Source: Syngnathus acus (taxonomy: Eukaryota > Chordata > Actinopteri > Syngnathiformes > Syngnathidae). Taken from it: a DNA stretch of 64,000 nucleotides. Positions 24,839 through 36,059 of the stretch are shown here, one piece after another. The DNA lies in assembly GCF_901709675.1 (NCBI RefSeq), contig NC_051088.1:22793693-22857692 (forward strand). Reading direction: 5' to 3'. The stretch's first letter is position 1. Each line of letters starts with the position of its first letter. Below the pieces are notes generated by a model. It did not search any database and was not told where the DNA came from. It worked only from the letters and a program-made list of their open reading frames with translations. The position numbers were made by a program, and so were the translations under genes.

Positions 24839-26275
24839 TCAGTACATTTCGCCTTCTGCTCTGGTTCCCTCCAGTCTGAGGTCCGAGTCATTCCTGCCCA
24901 GCGCGAACAAACTGACGACGGCCATCAAGGCCGCCAGCATCATAAGCGCGCAGCCGCCAAACATGTGCCTGGTACCGCCGCCCCCTTCCCCTCCGCCCGC
25001 GCCCGACACCTCGCCGTGGAGCGCCAGCAGCCCCAAGCAGGCCAGCAGATGCAGAGGCAGGCGGAACCAAGCTAGCACTCCGGCTCGCTTCTCCTCCGGG
25101 ATCACCCTGCCCTGGAGGAAGCTGAGCGCCGGGAAGTAGAGGCCACAAGCCAGCTCCAGCAGCAGGAAGGCCAAGAAGGACTCGCGCGGTCTCGGCTGGC
25201 CTGGCGCCGTGGAAAAAGTCAACATGAAGAAGGAGAAAAAGGCCATCAGAACAGCCAAGCAGAGGACGTGGCCCGGCTGGAGACGGTAATGCGCCGACGT
25301 GGCCAAGCGGAACATTAGGGAGCCGACCATGGAGGCAGCCATCAGGCAGGAGAAGACGATTCCTAGGGGAGGCCCGTGAGGGTCCAGTACCGGGGTCCAC
25401 AGGAAAACAAAGATGTAGAGGACACTTTCAAACAGAGCCTGCACGCCGCCCAAGAGCATGACCCTCCTGTCTGACAGCAAGCAGCGCAGTCCATCGTGGC
25501 AGCTGTGCAAGAAGCGGCCCTTTGCCGACATCCGGGCCGGGCCTCCCAGCAGGAGCGTCCCTTTGTCACCCTCAGGGCCGTCCTCCGCTTCTTCCTTGCC
25601 CCAGTCGCTCACCACCAGCCAGGCACAGCACGCCAAACAGGGGACAGCCAGAAGAAAAGGAGCCACGGGGCCCAGGTGCAGCCATTCGGCAAACAAGTTG
25701 GCCACCAGGCCGGCTGCCACGGCCAGCCCGTGATTCCACGTGGCGGCTTTGCTGAAGGTGCACGGGATCCACTCCTTTGGAAAATCGTGGACGGCGACAT
25801 GCCTGTGCACATACCAGGCCTCAAAGGTGGTGGAGAGCAGGGACGTGGATAGACCGCCCAGGATGCGTCCCGTTATCAGAACAAAATAGTCTCGGGACAA
25901 CTTGGTGAGGCAGCAGGCCGAGTAGGACAAGCAGAAGAGTAGACAGGTCCGTCTACGACCCAGGACTTGGGGGATCCAGCCTGAAAAGGGAGCAAAGAGC
26001 ACGCAAGAGGCCAAGCCGCATACATAAATAATGGCAATTTGCGACTCCAAAAAGCTGTAGTGGCGGTACAGCTTATAGAGGTAAGGACCCTGGAGCCAGT
26101 CCGCCCACAGGGCCAGGAGGTAGGCCCGGAGGAAGACACTCTGGAAGCGGCGGAAGGCCGGGTTGGCCGAGGCCGTCTGGCTCGGCTGAGGTGGGCCGAA
26201 GCGACGTGCCGCCAGCTCCAGGCCAACGCATAGGGCAAGCAGGACAATTATGGCGAGGTACGCCGTCACCAACAT
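24839..26275 (-). CDS. mfsd5: Molybdate-anion transporter MFSD5, 478 aa
   Basis: A major facilitator superfamily membrane protein; human MFSD5 is reported to take up molybdate (family knowledge). The uninterrupted frame starts at MLVTAYLAIIVL, identical in position to the human start, and has about twelve hydrophobic helices. Conserved blocks include ADWLQGPYLYKLYRHY, YVCGLASCVLF, LGRRRTCLLF, DYFVLITGRILGGLSTSLL, FEAWYVH, LRCLLSDRRV, FVFLWTPVLDPHGPPLG and ELACGLYFPALSFL. Human MFSD5 is 450 aa; the extra length is a longer central loop (about residues 230-260, acidic and Gly-rich) and a Gly-rich loop near the end. The whole conserved body lies in one exon, as in mammals. An in-frame upstream extension through a small first exon is possible (see 26572-26592). 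Confidence 0.95.
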   Translation of the reverse strand: MLVTAYLAIIVLLALCVGLELAARRFGPPQPSQTASANPAFRRFQSVFLRAYLLALWADWLQGPYLYKLYRHYSFLESQIAIIYVCGLASCVLFAPFSGWIPQVLGRRRTCLLFCLSYSACCLTKLSRDYFVLITGRILGGLSTSLLSTTFEAWYVHRHVAVHDFPKEWIPCTFSKAATWNHGLAVAAGLVANLFAEWLHLGPVAPFLLAVPCLACCAWLVVSDWGKEEAEDGPEGDKGTLLLGGPARMSAKGRFLHSCHDGLRCLLSDRRVMLLGGVQALFESVLYIFVFLWTPVLDPHGPPLGIVFSCLMAASMVGSLMFRLATSAHYRLQPGHVLCLAVLMAFFSFFMLTFSTAPGQPRPRESFLAFLLLELACGLYFPALSFLQGRVIPEEKRAGVLAWFRLPLHLLACLGLLALHGEVSGAGGGEGGGGTRHMFGGCALMMLAALMAVVSLFALGRNDSDLRLEGTRAEGEMY

Positions 26276-26571
26276 GCTGGGATAACACCACAAGCAGCTC
26301 ACGTCAAAGCTGCTTTCCTGAGACGTTGGCCGCCTCTTCCCTCTTTATTCTCCGCATCTGTTAGGGACAAAAAGCACGCCAATGGCCGCGTTTCTATTAA
26401 CAGTAGAGTGGAACATTTGGCATCTCGATTCGAACAGACACTCAAATGCGAAGATGCTAGCAGGCGTCGCTAACTCGATTGTTTGTGCTCTTTTGCTAGC
26501 ATTCGTGCTAACCTGCAACTCCGGTCTCTTACTCAGAGCCCACCCATTTAAAAGGCCCAAATATGACTTAC

Positions 26572-26592
26572 CAAGAGATGAGACGGTTCCAT
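26572..26592 (-). CDS. mfsd5: Possible alternative first coding exon of mfsd5
   Basis: On the minus strand ATG at 26592 reads MEPSHLL and meets a strong donor (CTTG|GTAAGT). The acceptor at 26318 (CGTCTCAG|GAAAGC) is in phase and reads ESSFDVSCLWCYPS into the conserved MLVTAYLA, giving a 499-aa form. The exon could instead be 5' UTR with MLVT as the working start. Confidence 0.4.
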
Positions 26593-26599
26593 TGTGACG

Positions 26600-27673
26600 C
26601 AAAAAAACAGCTCAAGCCATTACGTATGATAAATTGGCAGTGAAACGGAAAAGTGTGTCGTCGCTTTTGCTCAAGTCAGTAGAACGGTCACTTCCGGGTC
26701 TCCTATTTTGCCACTAGGCGGCAGTCGTGTTTATTTACCGTATTTATTTTTAGATGAGGACTGGTTAACGTCAAACGGTGGTCGGCGGCCCTCTAGTGGT
26801 CCGTGGCGTATTGCAGGTGGTCCACGAAATTGGAAAATAATTGTAACATTTAAATAAAATAAAAAAAGATGTATTATCTAGACTTGATTTATTTTCCAGC
26901 AATTTTGGTGAATCATTTACCCATCTAAATTATGTGAAATGTAGCTGATTTCCAAAATAATAAATAACAAAGGATGTTGAAGCAAATGACACGCACGCGT
27001 AATATTACACAATCTGAGGTTTATATCCGTTCTATTAGGAAGAAAGATTTACAAAATGTACAGAAAGTGCTCAATCAGCCATGATACCCTCAAGGAATCA
27101 GTGAAACGACCAATCAAATGATATCACTTTAGTTTGTATGACAAACATTGGGGGCAGGCAGGCGCTTGGCTCCGTCATCTCCATGTATTAAAGGTCCATC
27201 TTGAATCCCTACGACGTGTTCCGCCTGCCCCCCAAAGTCCCACCTTATACTGGAAGGTCAGCAGAACATTTGACCGTGCTTCCGTCCATTCTATCCGTTC
27301 AGTCGCATTTGGACAAATGTCACGTATGCAGCAAAAAAAATTATACAAAACATGCACAGGGACTTTCCATAACTCATTTGCATATTGAGGTCAATGCAAA
27401 CGCAATGTTTGGGTGGAATCGTTTGAAATGTCTTAATTTACGTTTTACATTGAGTCCCCAAACAATCTTGCGTAAATGTGACACATGGCTGTAGACTCGC
27501 TAGATTTGAAATAATTCTATGTATATTTATGTACACGTTCCTTTTATCGTCAAAACAAAGGGACTCCTCACATGTCATCACAACTCTTATTTGATGGCCC
27601 CGTTGCTTTTTCCTTTCACACAAAAAAAGTTCGTGTGACCGTGGGATGTGTTTTTCTCGCCGTGCTCGTCTGC
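26600..27673 (-). other. nr1d4 3' UTR and short intergenic stretch
   Basis: This DNA lies between the nr1d4 stop (27674) and the mfsd5 5' end. A minus-strand AATAAA (TTTATT at 26886-26891 on the plus strand) could end nr1d4 transcripts. No further coding signal was seen. Confidence 0.4.
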
Positions 27674-30600
27674 TCAGGGGTCAATACGAAAGGCCAAAAG
27701 TTTGTCGGAGTGCAGATTGTTGAGGGTGCGCAGGTCTGGTAGCCGCAGAAGGAGTTTGGAGAAGAGCGACGTGTCGTCCGGATGCCGCCGGGCGAGGAGC
27801 GAGCGCAGCGCTCGGATAAGCCCCTCCTGGAGCTGCTCCACAGCCGGCGCGTCTGAGATGCCCCAACGATCTGAGGAGATCAGAGGAGACCTGTCAAATA
27901 CTCCAAAATGCTTCCATGAGATACGAGTGTAACTCCATCCGTGACCACGCTCATATTGCAAATCATCTTGCTCCATTGAAATCAATGGAAGCAGAATTAA
28001 TCCGTTCACACACGCACAGCAAATCTTTAAAAAGGGAAAATAGCATTCAAATAAAGAGAATGTATATTAATTAATTAATATAAATAAGAATAATAATATA
28101 AATAAAATAATCATATAAATAAAATAAAATTAATAATTAAAACAAAAAGTAAAGAATGAAACAGATTAGCGTCATAATGTATTGCAGTTGAATCCAGGTG
28201 GCAGTGGAAAACTGTCTGCAGTCATAAGAATTATTTTTCCTGCAGTGGATCACAAATGTATGTTTTGGGGAACACTACGTACCTGCTGAGACCAACACAA
28301 CAGCCATGAAAAGCGCCATTTCATCAGGCTCCAAGCCCAAGGAGGCCAGCTTCTCACTGAAGTCAAACATGGCATTGAGTAGGGAACCCATCCCCAAAGC
28401 ACGTAAGGTGGACAGCGGGTACGTTTGACCGTTCAGGAAGGTCACCGTATGTTCTGCAGCATTGAACAAGTTGCTGAACCTCACCATAAGAACCTAAGTG
28501 GAGAAAAAAAGATCCTGTGTGTTTCAGCAGCTTTTGGATTATGGCTGGAGAGTGATCATGACGTTACCTGGAAGGTTCCCGATTTAAGCAGCATGACTTG
28601 GTCCTGCTGGCTAAGCTCTTGAAATCCTGGAATGCCCTTAGCGAATTCCACCACTTCCTTGACTGCAGGAGTGAAACACTGAGAAAAGGACTCCCAGATG
28701 TCCTGACTGCTGCGTTCCGAACCAGATACGGGGCACGCGTTCAGAGGACACGCCTGTCGGACAAGGTGAGACAAAACACGAAAGGCGTGAGTGAGGCCAT
28801 TTGAAGCCAATGTCGTTTCCTTCCAGAACTTACCAACACTTTAGCTCCCGGAGCTAACTTCCACGGACAGGAGGGCTGGTTTGAAGCCTTCCCCGCTTTG
28901 CGACAACGATGCAGAGTGTCGACGCTCGGCCGATGAGTTGGATTGGTTGACGCTAAATATGCGTTGTCCATGTTGTGGAATGTAAGCGGGTTGTCATCAA
29001 GCGGGCAAGACTGGGCGCACTTGGCTTGTCCAGAAACCTGGCGGGAACCGCAATCTCGAGAAGCGTCCTTGTTGGTGAGTTTGGCCCTCTTGGCCGTCCT
29101 CTCCCGCCCGCTGAAGGTGTCCTGGTAGGCTCTGGAGATGGCCCCGATGGCCTCCTTGGAGCCGCCGTCATCGTGGCCGGCGAGAGTCTCGTTCACCGAC
29201 GGGGAAGAGGAGGAGGAGTAGTCCATGTCCGCAGCGGCTGACTCATTGAGGCTCTTCATGTAGCTCTGCATCTCATCCAGAAGTCGCTGCTTCTCTCTTT
29301 TCGGGATGCGGCCAAAACGCACAGCTGCACACAAAACAAAGCCGCACTTATGATTTTTTTCACTGAAAGTCAAACTTCTGACTGGAGGTGGCGCTCATGT
29401 TCCAGGAAGTGTTGCAAGGAGGGGCATTGTTGGAAGTTGCAAACTTCCCACGGTAACCATCAGCTGGAGAAGCTATTTTTAGACACATCGGCCTCATCCT
29501 CTCCTCCTTCCATGCAGCGCTGTTTCTCTCTCCCTCACTTGTTAAGTAGGCCAGTGGGGCAACGTGAGCGTGACGCCGCCGATGTGGTGGGCTCCGCTCA
29601 AACGCGGAAAGTGAAACAGATGAGGGGCGAGTGTTTGCGTGGGGGGGGGGGGGGGGGGGGGGGCTGGCAAAAGCAGGTTATGCCAAAGTGTGCAAACTTT
29701 TAACAAAGCATGCTCCAAATAGATGATTTACTGGCCTGTTTTGCGAAATATACATTCTGCTTTTCTCACTTGCTGAATTGCCGTTGCCAATGTGGTTGCC
29801 CGACTGCGAAATCGGGGTGATTGTGGGCTGGAGGCAGTTGCGTGTGGTTTTCCTGTTTTTCAAAGCGAGCAAAAGTGGCTTTTTAGGTTGCGCTGCTGGA
29901 TTGGTGTGGCAGAAGAAATGGCCCATTTTTAGGTTCAGGCTAGCCGCTTTTACCGTCAGCGTGTCGGCTTTTGCCACCCGACTGTTTGCGCACCTGGCAG
30001 AAATAACGGCAGAAGAAAAGCTGGCAAACTACACTAACTAGGTCACAACATGCTGCGTGAGAACATTACTTGCTATTTTTCTGGGTCAGCCTTTTTTTTA
30101 ATTTGCGGCCATTAGTGATCAAGGATGCCGACTTGATTGTCACGCGCTCGACGGCTTTCTGCATCTCGGGCTGCTTAATTGTTCCCCGTCTTTGAGCGCA
30201 CGCCAGGTAATGAAGTCGACCCTGTTTCTTAAAATAATCCCCCTCTTTGTAGCAGTTTCCCGGATGATAGATCGCTTTGGGGACTTGGGGGCTGGTGTAC
30301 CCATAAATCGTTGTCTGACAGGGGGATGGAGGCGGGCTACCAGGAGGAGGGGGGGGGAGCAAACGCGAGCGTCCATCAAAGGAGACTGCTTTTGCTCATA
30401 AAATCACATTTCACAACCTTCCATTCTGCACCGAAAGCCGAAAAATCTCACCGTCTCGTGACATGCCGACGGACAAGCACTTCTTGAAGCGACAGTGCTG
30501 GCACCGATTGCGGTTCATGCGCATGATCAGACACTTCTCGTTCTTCACGCACATCTTGTAGTTGATGTTCTGCTGGATGCTGCGGCGGAAAAAACCCTGA

Positions 30601-33600
30601 AAGCAGAACGGAGCGTTCTCTAAAATCAGCTGCAAAATTCCACAGCAGGCTTCCATTCCTCGGAGGAGGCGGGGCTTACCTTGCATCCTTCACATGCGTG
30701 CACGCCATAGTGGAAACCGGACGCAATGTCACCGCAGACCTTGCAGAGCAGAACCATTCCACCATTCTCTGTGGTAGCACAAGAAGAGTTGCCAGTGAAC
30801 TTCCCCAAGTAAGTCAGACAGTAAGGACAGTGAGAAAATACATACTCGTAAAAGTTCCATGGAAAGCACAGCTGGGCCTTTTCCCACCAATCAGATGTGC
30901 ATAGGTTTGCTGCGGTGCAGGAGAACCGCCGTACACCTCGGCGAAGCGGACCTTTGAGGTCGGACTGGCGGACCCGTCCGACCTCTCTTTCATCGCCCCG
31001 ATCTCTGTGAAGGTCACATTCTCCGGCGACGAGGGCTGCGAGTGTGTCTGGTAGCCGCTGGAGGGGCTCCCCGGGCTGGGGCTGGAACTTCCGGACGAGC
31101 CTGCATACAGGATGACTCCGCCTCCTGCGAAGCAAGCCACGCTTGGGTTACTCACTTCAAGTTCACCTTTATGATATTTATGGAGGATGTTTGCTTCGAC
31201 TTTATGGCGTAGGGGCAAAAGAACTGATTCTGCGATAATCTTCATGGAATGGTTTAGGGATGGGCGAGTATCGATACCGGGTATCGGTGTCGTCACTCAG
31301 TTGCAGAGCACACATAGCCGGACAACCTACGACTGCATTTTGGAGGAGTCAATCGGCCTCCAATGGGATGCGGGAGGAAACCAACGCGGGCACGGGAAGA
31401 ACATGCAAACTCCACACAGGAAGGCGGAATTATCGAATTATGAAAAGATGACGCGCTAGAGAAATAACACGGGCAGATTAGGAATCAGCACGCACAAAAA
31501 TCACCATGAATGTACAACTACGAGCGGCTCCCCAAAATTCCGCCACTTGTTCAGCTAAAACGCAATGTCGTGTAATGATGGTCCTGGACCGATAGGCAAA
31601 AGCTCCGTGAGAACCTGCTCAAGCTGACAAAACGTGCAGACTAAAAATACGGCTGCTGCACGGGATCTGCGCAGGAAGGCGGAGAGCACTCGCATCTTTT
31701 TTTTTTTTTTTTTTTACACAAAAGGAAAATGCAGTATTATGCCGGTGCGCACACAACGCATCCGGGGTTTGTCTTTGCCCCGCCCCCTTTTCCAGTCATG
31801 CGTTGTAGATGAGCTGAGACATGGCCTCACGTGCATTTGCCTCCTCAACTCCAATAATAACCACCGTGCCACGCCACGCTCACGCTCTCCTGGCATCGTG
31901 CCCAGTGCCAGCGAGCCGCACGACACCTGACTGCCGCCTCACATGCGTGCGTGAGCTCCTGACACGCTTTCGGCTCCAAACAAATCCGCAGTCCCGTGTC
32001 GAGATGAGCAACAAAACACAAGTGAGGCTTTTTTAGTTGCCAAAATTGCCTTCAAGCACGTTTCTTCTCTTTGCATACTTTTTATCCCTGGACTCTCTAT
32101 TTTGTGTCACATATATTTTCACTCTATATCAGACTGTCAATTTATAATCAATTCAAATAGCTTTTGTTACTTCTGATTGGAAAAAAAGATTGATATTGGG
32201 TAAAAGCAAGTATAGGAAAGTCAGTGCTCCTGGTGTTTTTGCCTCACACTTTTTCCCATGCATGCACTGTTTGCCTTCATCTTCTGGCATTTCCCACGCG
32301 CACACTGTCGCCTGGCCCGAGCCACTTTGAATTTGGGTCACTGTCGACGGCACTAATTGAAACCACAATGAGGCTTCAATGACAATCTGCAGCTTACCCG
32401 TGCGTGCGATTGGAGTCAGGCAGAGAAGCAACGTGAGCAGGGAGCAACGTGCACGCATGAGGGAAAGGTCCTCGCTAATGTGGCATACGGCAAGACCTAC
32501 TAGCGATGTGTTTACTCTTTGGTGTTTGCAGCAACCGCAGGAACTCAAAGTGAGCTCAAGTAGGTCAATGCCACAGCAACCTGCCTCAAGCCTCCCTCCA
32601 AAGTGCATCAACCTACTTCGAGAGGGACGCAAATCGGTTTCGGGTGTCATGTCATATGTGAACCTGCAGCAGTTGAAAAATGTGCTGTACTGGATTTGAA
32701 TAACTGCTAGTTTTCTTGATTAAAACCAAAAACCCAACATTCTGGCTGTATGTCACAGGTGTCAAAGTCAAGGCCCGGGGACCAGATGCGGCACGCTACA
32801 TCATTTTATGTGGTCCGCAAAAACAAATTGTGCATTGAATTCATGTGTCATGACTAAAATTGCAAATTGTCTTCACTTTTAAAAATCATCCTATAAAAAT
32901 ATATATTTTTTTACCAGTCTGATTTGAAAAGGAGTTATTTGTCAGATTGCGCTATATATAACATGAGGCGTTCATACATTTATTTTGGTTGACAGTCATA
33001 ATGGCCCTCCGAAGGAAACTATGACTAAAAAAATGAGTTTGACACCCCTGCTGTATGTCTTCTTCTGAAATGCCTTGCAGTTGATTTTTAAATGAAGAAA
33101 AAAAAAAAAGTCTTTTGCCTTATCATTTATGTATTCTTGAAAACATTGCTCAGCCTGATTTTTTTTTTTTCCACCTTTACGTTGCTATCGGAAATCCGTT
33201 TGGTTTGTAAACGCAGTCACGTTCCAGAGGCCAACGCGCCCTAATCGGATGCTTGCCCTGGAACGATGTCACGGGGACAGATACTGCATTGCACTCACTG
33301 ATAACCAGCGACAACTGCACGAGGTGGGCGGGGCCAGCGCCTGACTTTTGCCTCACCATGAGGTGGGAAAACGTGACTGATATAGAGCGGAGAGAGAAAA
33401 AAAAAAAAAACACTGCACTTGAATGCATGAAATCGCTGACCCACTGACCAAACTCCGGAGGCGGTAACAACAGCACTGAAGCGCCCGTGAGAGCGGCAGC
33501 GGGTGGTGGGCGGGGCTTGAGCAGCTCACGCGTTGCACGGGGCTCTGTGAGGGAGGGCACGTGCAATTTATTTTTTTGTTTTGCTGGAATTTCTGATCGA

Positions 33601-34757
33601 AAGATGCAAAACTTGGACGGAGTCAGCACTGCAGGCGGAGTTTTTGTGACTCATGCTGACAACAAGGCAGCAGGTCGCCTTCCAGTGCATCATTTTTGTG
33701 AGATGACGACAAACTGTCTAATTGACCCCTTTTTTTTTCATATGCACGCTATACATGTTTATTTTTTAACCATTCACTCATGTTTTGATTACAAAATGCA
33801 GCCCGAGAAACTGCTGTCATGTATGATGGCAAACCACAACATAAGAAGCACATTCCAAAGAGAATCAGCCTACATCATATTAAGTGTTCCTAATATTTCG
33901 GCTGCCTCCCTTCATTCAACGAGTTTTGAGTGAGTGCATTGCAACACCCGAAATAGCACCCACTATATTGTTAGAGCAAGACCTCACAAATAAGCAAAAC
34001 TAAATAAGGTGTGCGGCTAGCTAAGCACCGGTGTCTATTTCAGGTCCACACCAGCTCATCATCACTTGTGGGTCAACATCCACAATGCTCGTTGAACATC
34101 GTTTTAAACCATTCTAGGCATAAAAAAAAAAGTCTTCAGATATTGCAGTATTTTTTGCTACTCAAGCTCAGCTTGATTTGTTCCGTGCTTTTCCAACGCA
34201 AGGTGCGTTTCACCCAAGTCAAGAGGAGTTGGCTAAAATATTTAAAAGAACGCACAGTGCAAAATCATGATTGTGGAGATACTGCAAAAAGACCTTCGTC
34301 ATAAGCATGGAACTTCAGCCTACATTGCCAAATTGAATTCGGTAGCATGCTGCAGTTCAGAGAAGGTGAGTGGACTACCCGGTTGATGATGAGACGTCAA
34401 GTCGGAAAGAAGAGCAAGTGGGAGGACTGCTGCAAGTCAACTTTGAAGGTCTCGACAGTGTAAACAAACATGCTGCTTGTTTGTTTGCTGATAACGCGAC
34501 TTTGGCAGGTGCATGGAGAGAAGCGCGGAATGACAGTACGTGAGCTTGTTTTCATGGAGCGCCTCAGCAGGAAGGGAACAGCATCACCGGCCGCGTCTTG
34601 GTGCAGCGACGCGGAGGATCCAAATTTTAGGACACTCGTGAACTGTGTCAAGCCGTACATTAAAGGTTACCGGGCCATCTGACACTTTAGAATGTCAATG
34701 TCGAGCAATCACAATCAATACAAAATACTAAATTCTCTTACCTGGGCTGTTGTCCAT
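27674..34757 (-). CDS. nr1d4: Nuclear receptor subfamily 1 group D, Rev-erb gamma type, 523 aa
   Basis: Eight exons join in phase: 34742-34757, 30888-31124, 30680-30768, 30452-30596, 28834-29324, 28568-28753, 28283-28493, 27674-27870. Rev-erbs are heme-binding, NCoR-recruiting repressors of the circadian clock in the nucleus (family knowledge). The start MDNSPG leads into [20 protein letters not shown], like NR1D1. The DNA-binding domain reads [23 protein letters not shown], then [14 protein letters not shown]. The T-box region [13 protein letters not shown] follows. The ligand domain keeps both heme ligands: Cys328 (VLACP) and His512 ([12 protein letters not shown]). It ends after helix 11 with no AF-2 helix, as expected for a repressor. 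It sits next to rarg, as fish nr1d4 does; NR1D1 and NR1D2 in mammals sit with RARA/THRA and RARB/THRB. The 3.6-kb first intron carries a SINE relic and a MITE. Confidence 0.92.
29641..29663. repeat. Poly-G run, 23 bases, in an nr1d4 intron
   Basis: Twenty-three consecutive G on the plus strand between the exons at 28834-29324 and 30452-30596. Similar runs occur at 14060-14079 (G20) and 11741-11759 (C19) in rbms2 introns. Confidence 0.9.
31255..31430 (-). mobile_element. Decayed SINE copy in nr1d4 intron 1
   Basis: The segment TGGGATGCGGGAGGAAACC, then GAACATGCAAACTCCACACA, matches the central part of the complete SINE at 35684-36046 in the same orientation. The tRNA-like head and the tail are lost. 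Confidence 0.7.
32754..33050 (+). mobile_element. hAT-type MITE with 8-bp target duplication
   Basis: A 297-bp element is bounded by inverted ends (CACAGGTGTCAAAGTCA on the left; the reverse complement of the right end reads CAGGGGTGTCAAACTCA). It is flanked on both sides by CTGTATGT (32746-32753 and 33051-33058), an exact 8-bp duplication typical of hAT transposons. There is no transposase. Related decayed copies lie at 53333-53607 and 54285-54424. Confidence 0.85.
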
Positions 34758-35492
34758 TTTTCTTGGAGATGAAATCTGGTGAATACAGCTGAAAAAAAGA
34801 AAAATCCCAAAGCACCTGCTCTTCTCAACCGAGCAAAAAAAAAGACCGAGTGATGGAAGCGCTTTCCGGCTGTTAATTGCGCGCAGCAGTCCTCTACTTG
34901 CGCTTGGAATCAACCTAGATGCTTTCTGCTGAACCCTTCTCGTGCACGCCTTCGAAGAAAGTGGAGTCAACACATCCGCGTGTCATGCGTGACACACACA
35001 CCCACAATCGTCACGTTTGCAAGTGAGTTGAAGATGTGAGCGTCACCAACTTGTGTGTTGCAGCTTTGATCACTCTCTCTCTCTCTCTCTCTCTCTCTCG
35101 CTCTCTCTCTCTCCTTGAGATTTCGTTTCCTCTCGCACGCTTTGATTGGTGGGAATGACGTGCCAAGTGGGGTTAATTTGATGCGCTGCTCTGTGTAAAG
35201 CCATGCAAGCAACATGCGCGCTCGCCATGTGCCGACTCGTGCGCTGGCCCACTGATACACATTTTATGCAAAGCTCCGAGCGCGTGACGCATCCGTCAAT
35301 GGAGCCGACAGGATGAAGCACATGGGCAATAGGCGTGCCGCACCGTGACTGCTTCTCGTTGCATGTCGCTGGTAAACACAACAAGACGTGACCCAAACAT
35401 TGCAAGATCCATGTTAAGGCTCGCAATATACGGAGTCATCAAGGACTTTTTTCAATTGATGTGAATTTACAGTCAACAATATATTGAGGAGG
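34758..35492 (-). promoter_or_regulatory. nr1d4: nr1d4 upstream region with a (CT)n tract
   Basis: This is the sequence upstream of the nr1d4 start codon. It holds a 44-bp CT run at about 35069-35112 and a minus-strand TGTTTGGGTCA at 35389-35399, which fits the ROR/Rev-erb element at 10 of 11 positions. The TSS was not located. Confidence 0.4.
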
Positions 35493-35578
35493 CTTTTGAA
35501 GTGCTTCCACAAAATTCTCAATAATAATATTTATGCTTTTGAAGTGCTTCCACAAAATTTTCAATAGTAATATTTATG
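35493..35578. repeat. 43-bp tandem duplication
   Basis: Copies 35493-35535 and 35536-35578 both begin CTTTTGAAGTGCTTCCACAA and end TAATATTTATG. They differ at only a couple of positions, so the duplication is recent. Confidence 0.9.
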
Positions 35579-35683
35579 CAGAGTATTTTCAGTCTGGGTG
35601 TCATACAGAGTAAGATAAGCACTCGAGAAATTGTAAACGATAATATTTTATTCTATTTGTTTTGGGGAATTGGAAAATAAACC

Positions 35684-36046
35684 ATCCATCCATCCATTTT
35701 CTGAACCGCTTAGTCCCCACGGGGGTCGCGGGAGTGCTGGAGCCTATCCCAGCCGTCATCGGGCAGTAGGCGGGGGACACCCTGAACCGGTCGCCAGCCA
35801 ATCACAGGGCACACAGAGACAAACAACCATTTGCACTCGCACTCACACCTAGGGACAATTTGGAGCCTTCAATCGCCTACCAAGCATGTCTTTGGGATGT
35901 GGGAGGAAACCGGAGTGCCCGGAGAAAACCCACGCGGGCCCGGGGAGAACATGCAAACTCCACACAGGGAGGGCCGGAGGTGGAATCGAACCCGCACCCT
36001 CCTAACTGTGAGGCGGACGTGCTACCCAGTGCGCCACCGAGCCGCC
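35684..36046 (-). mobile_element. Complete tRNA-derived SINE with 13-bp target duplication
   Basis: A 363-bp element on the minus strand. Its head carries RNA polymerase III boxes: A box TGGCGCACTGG (36026-36036) and B box GGTTCGATTCC (35982-35992). The body contains the widespread fish segment with CCCACGCGGGCCCGGGGAGA on the plus strand. The 3' tail is a GGAT repeat. Both sides carry TGGAAAATAAACC (35671-35683 and 36047-36059), a perfect duplication that marks LINE-aided insertion. Confidence 0.92.
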
Positions 36047-36059
36047 TGGAAAATAAACC

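Noticed and set aside
26276-26302. Upstream in-frame start for mfsd5 at 26302
   Set aside because: That codon is GTG, not ATG. The conserved start is the ATG at 26275, or an exon-1 ATG by splicing.
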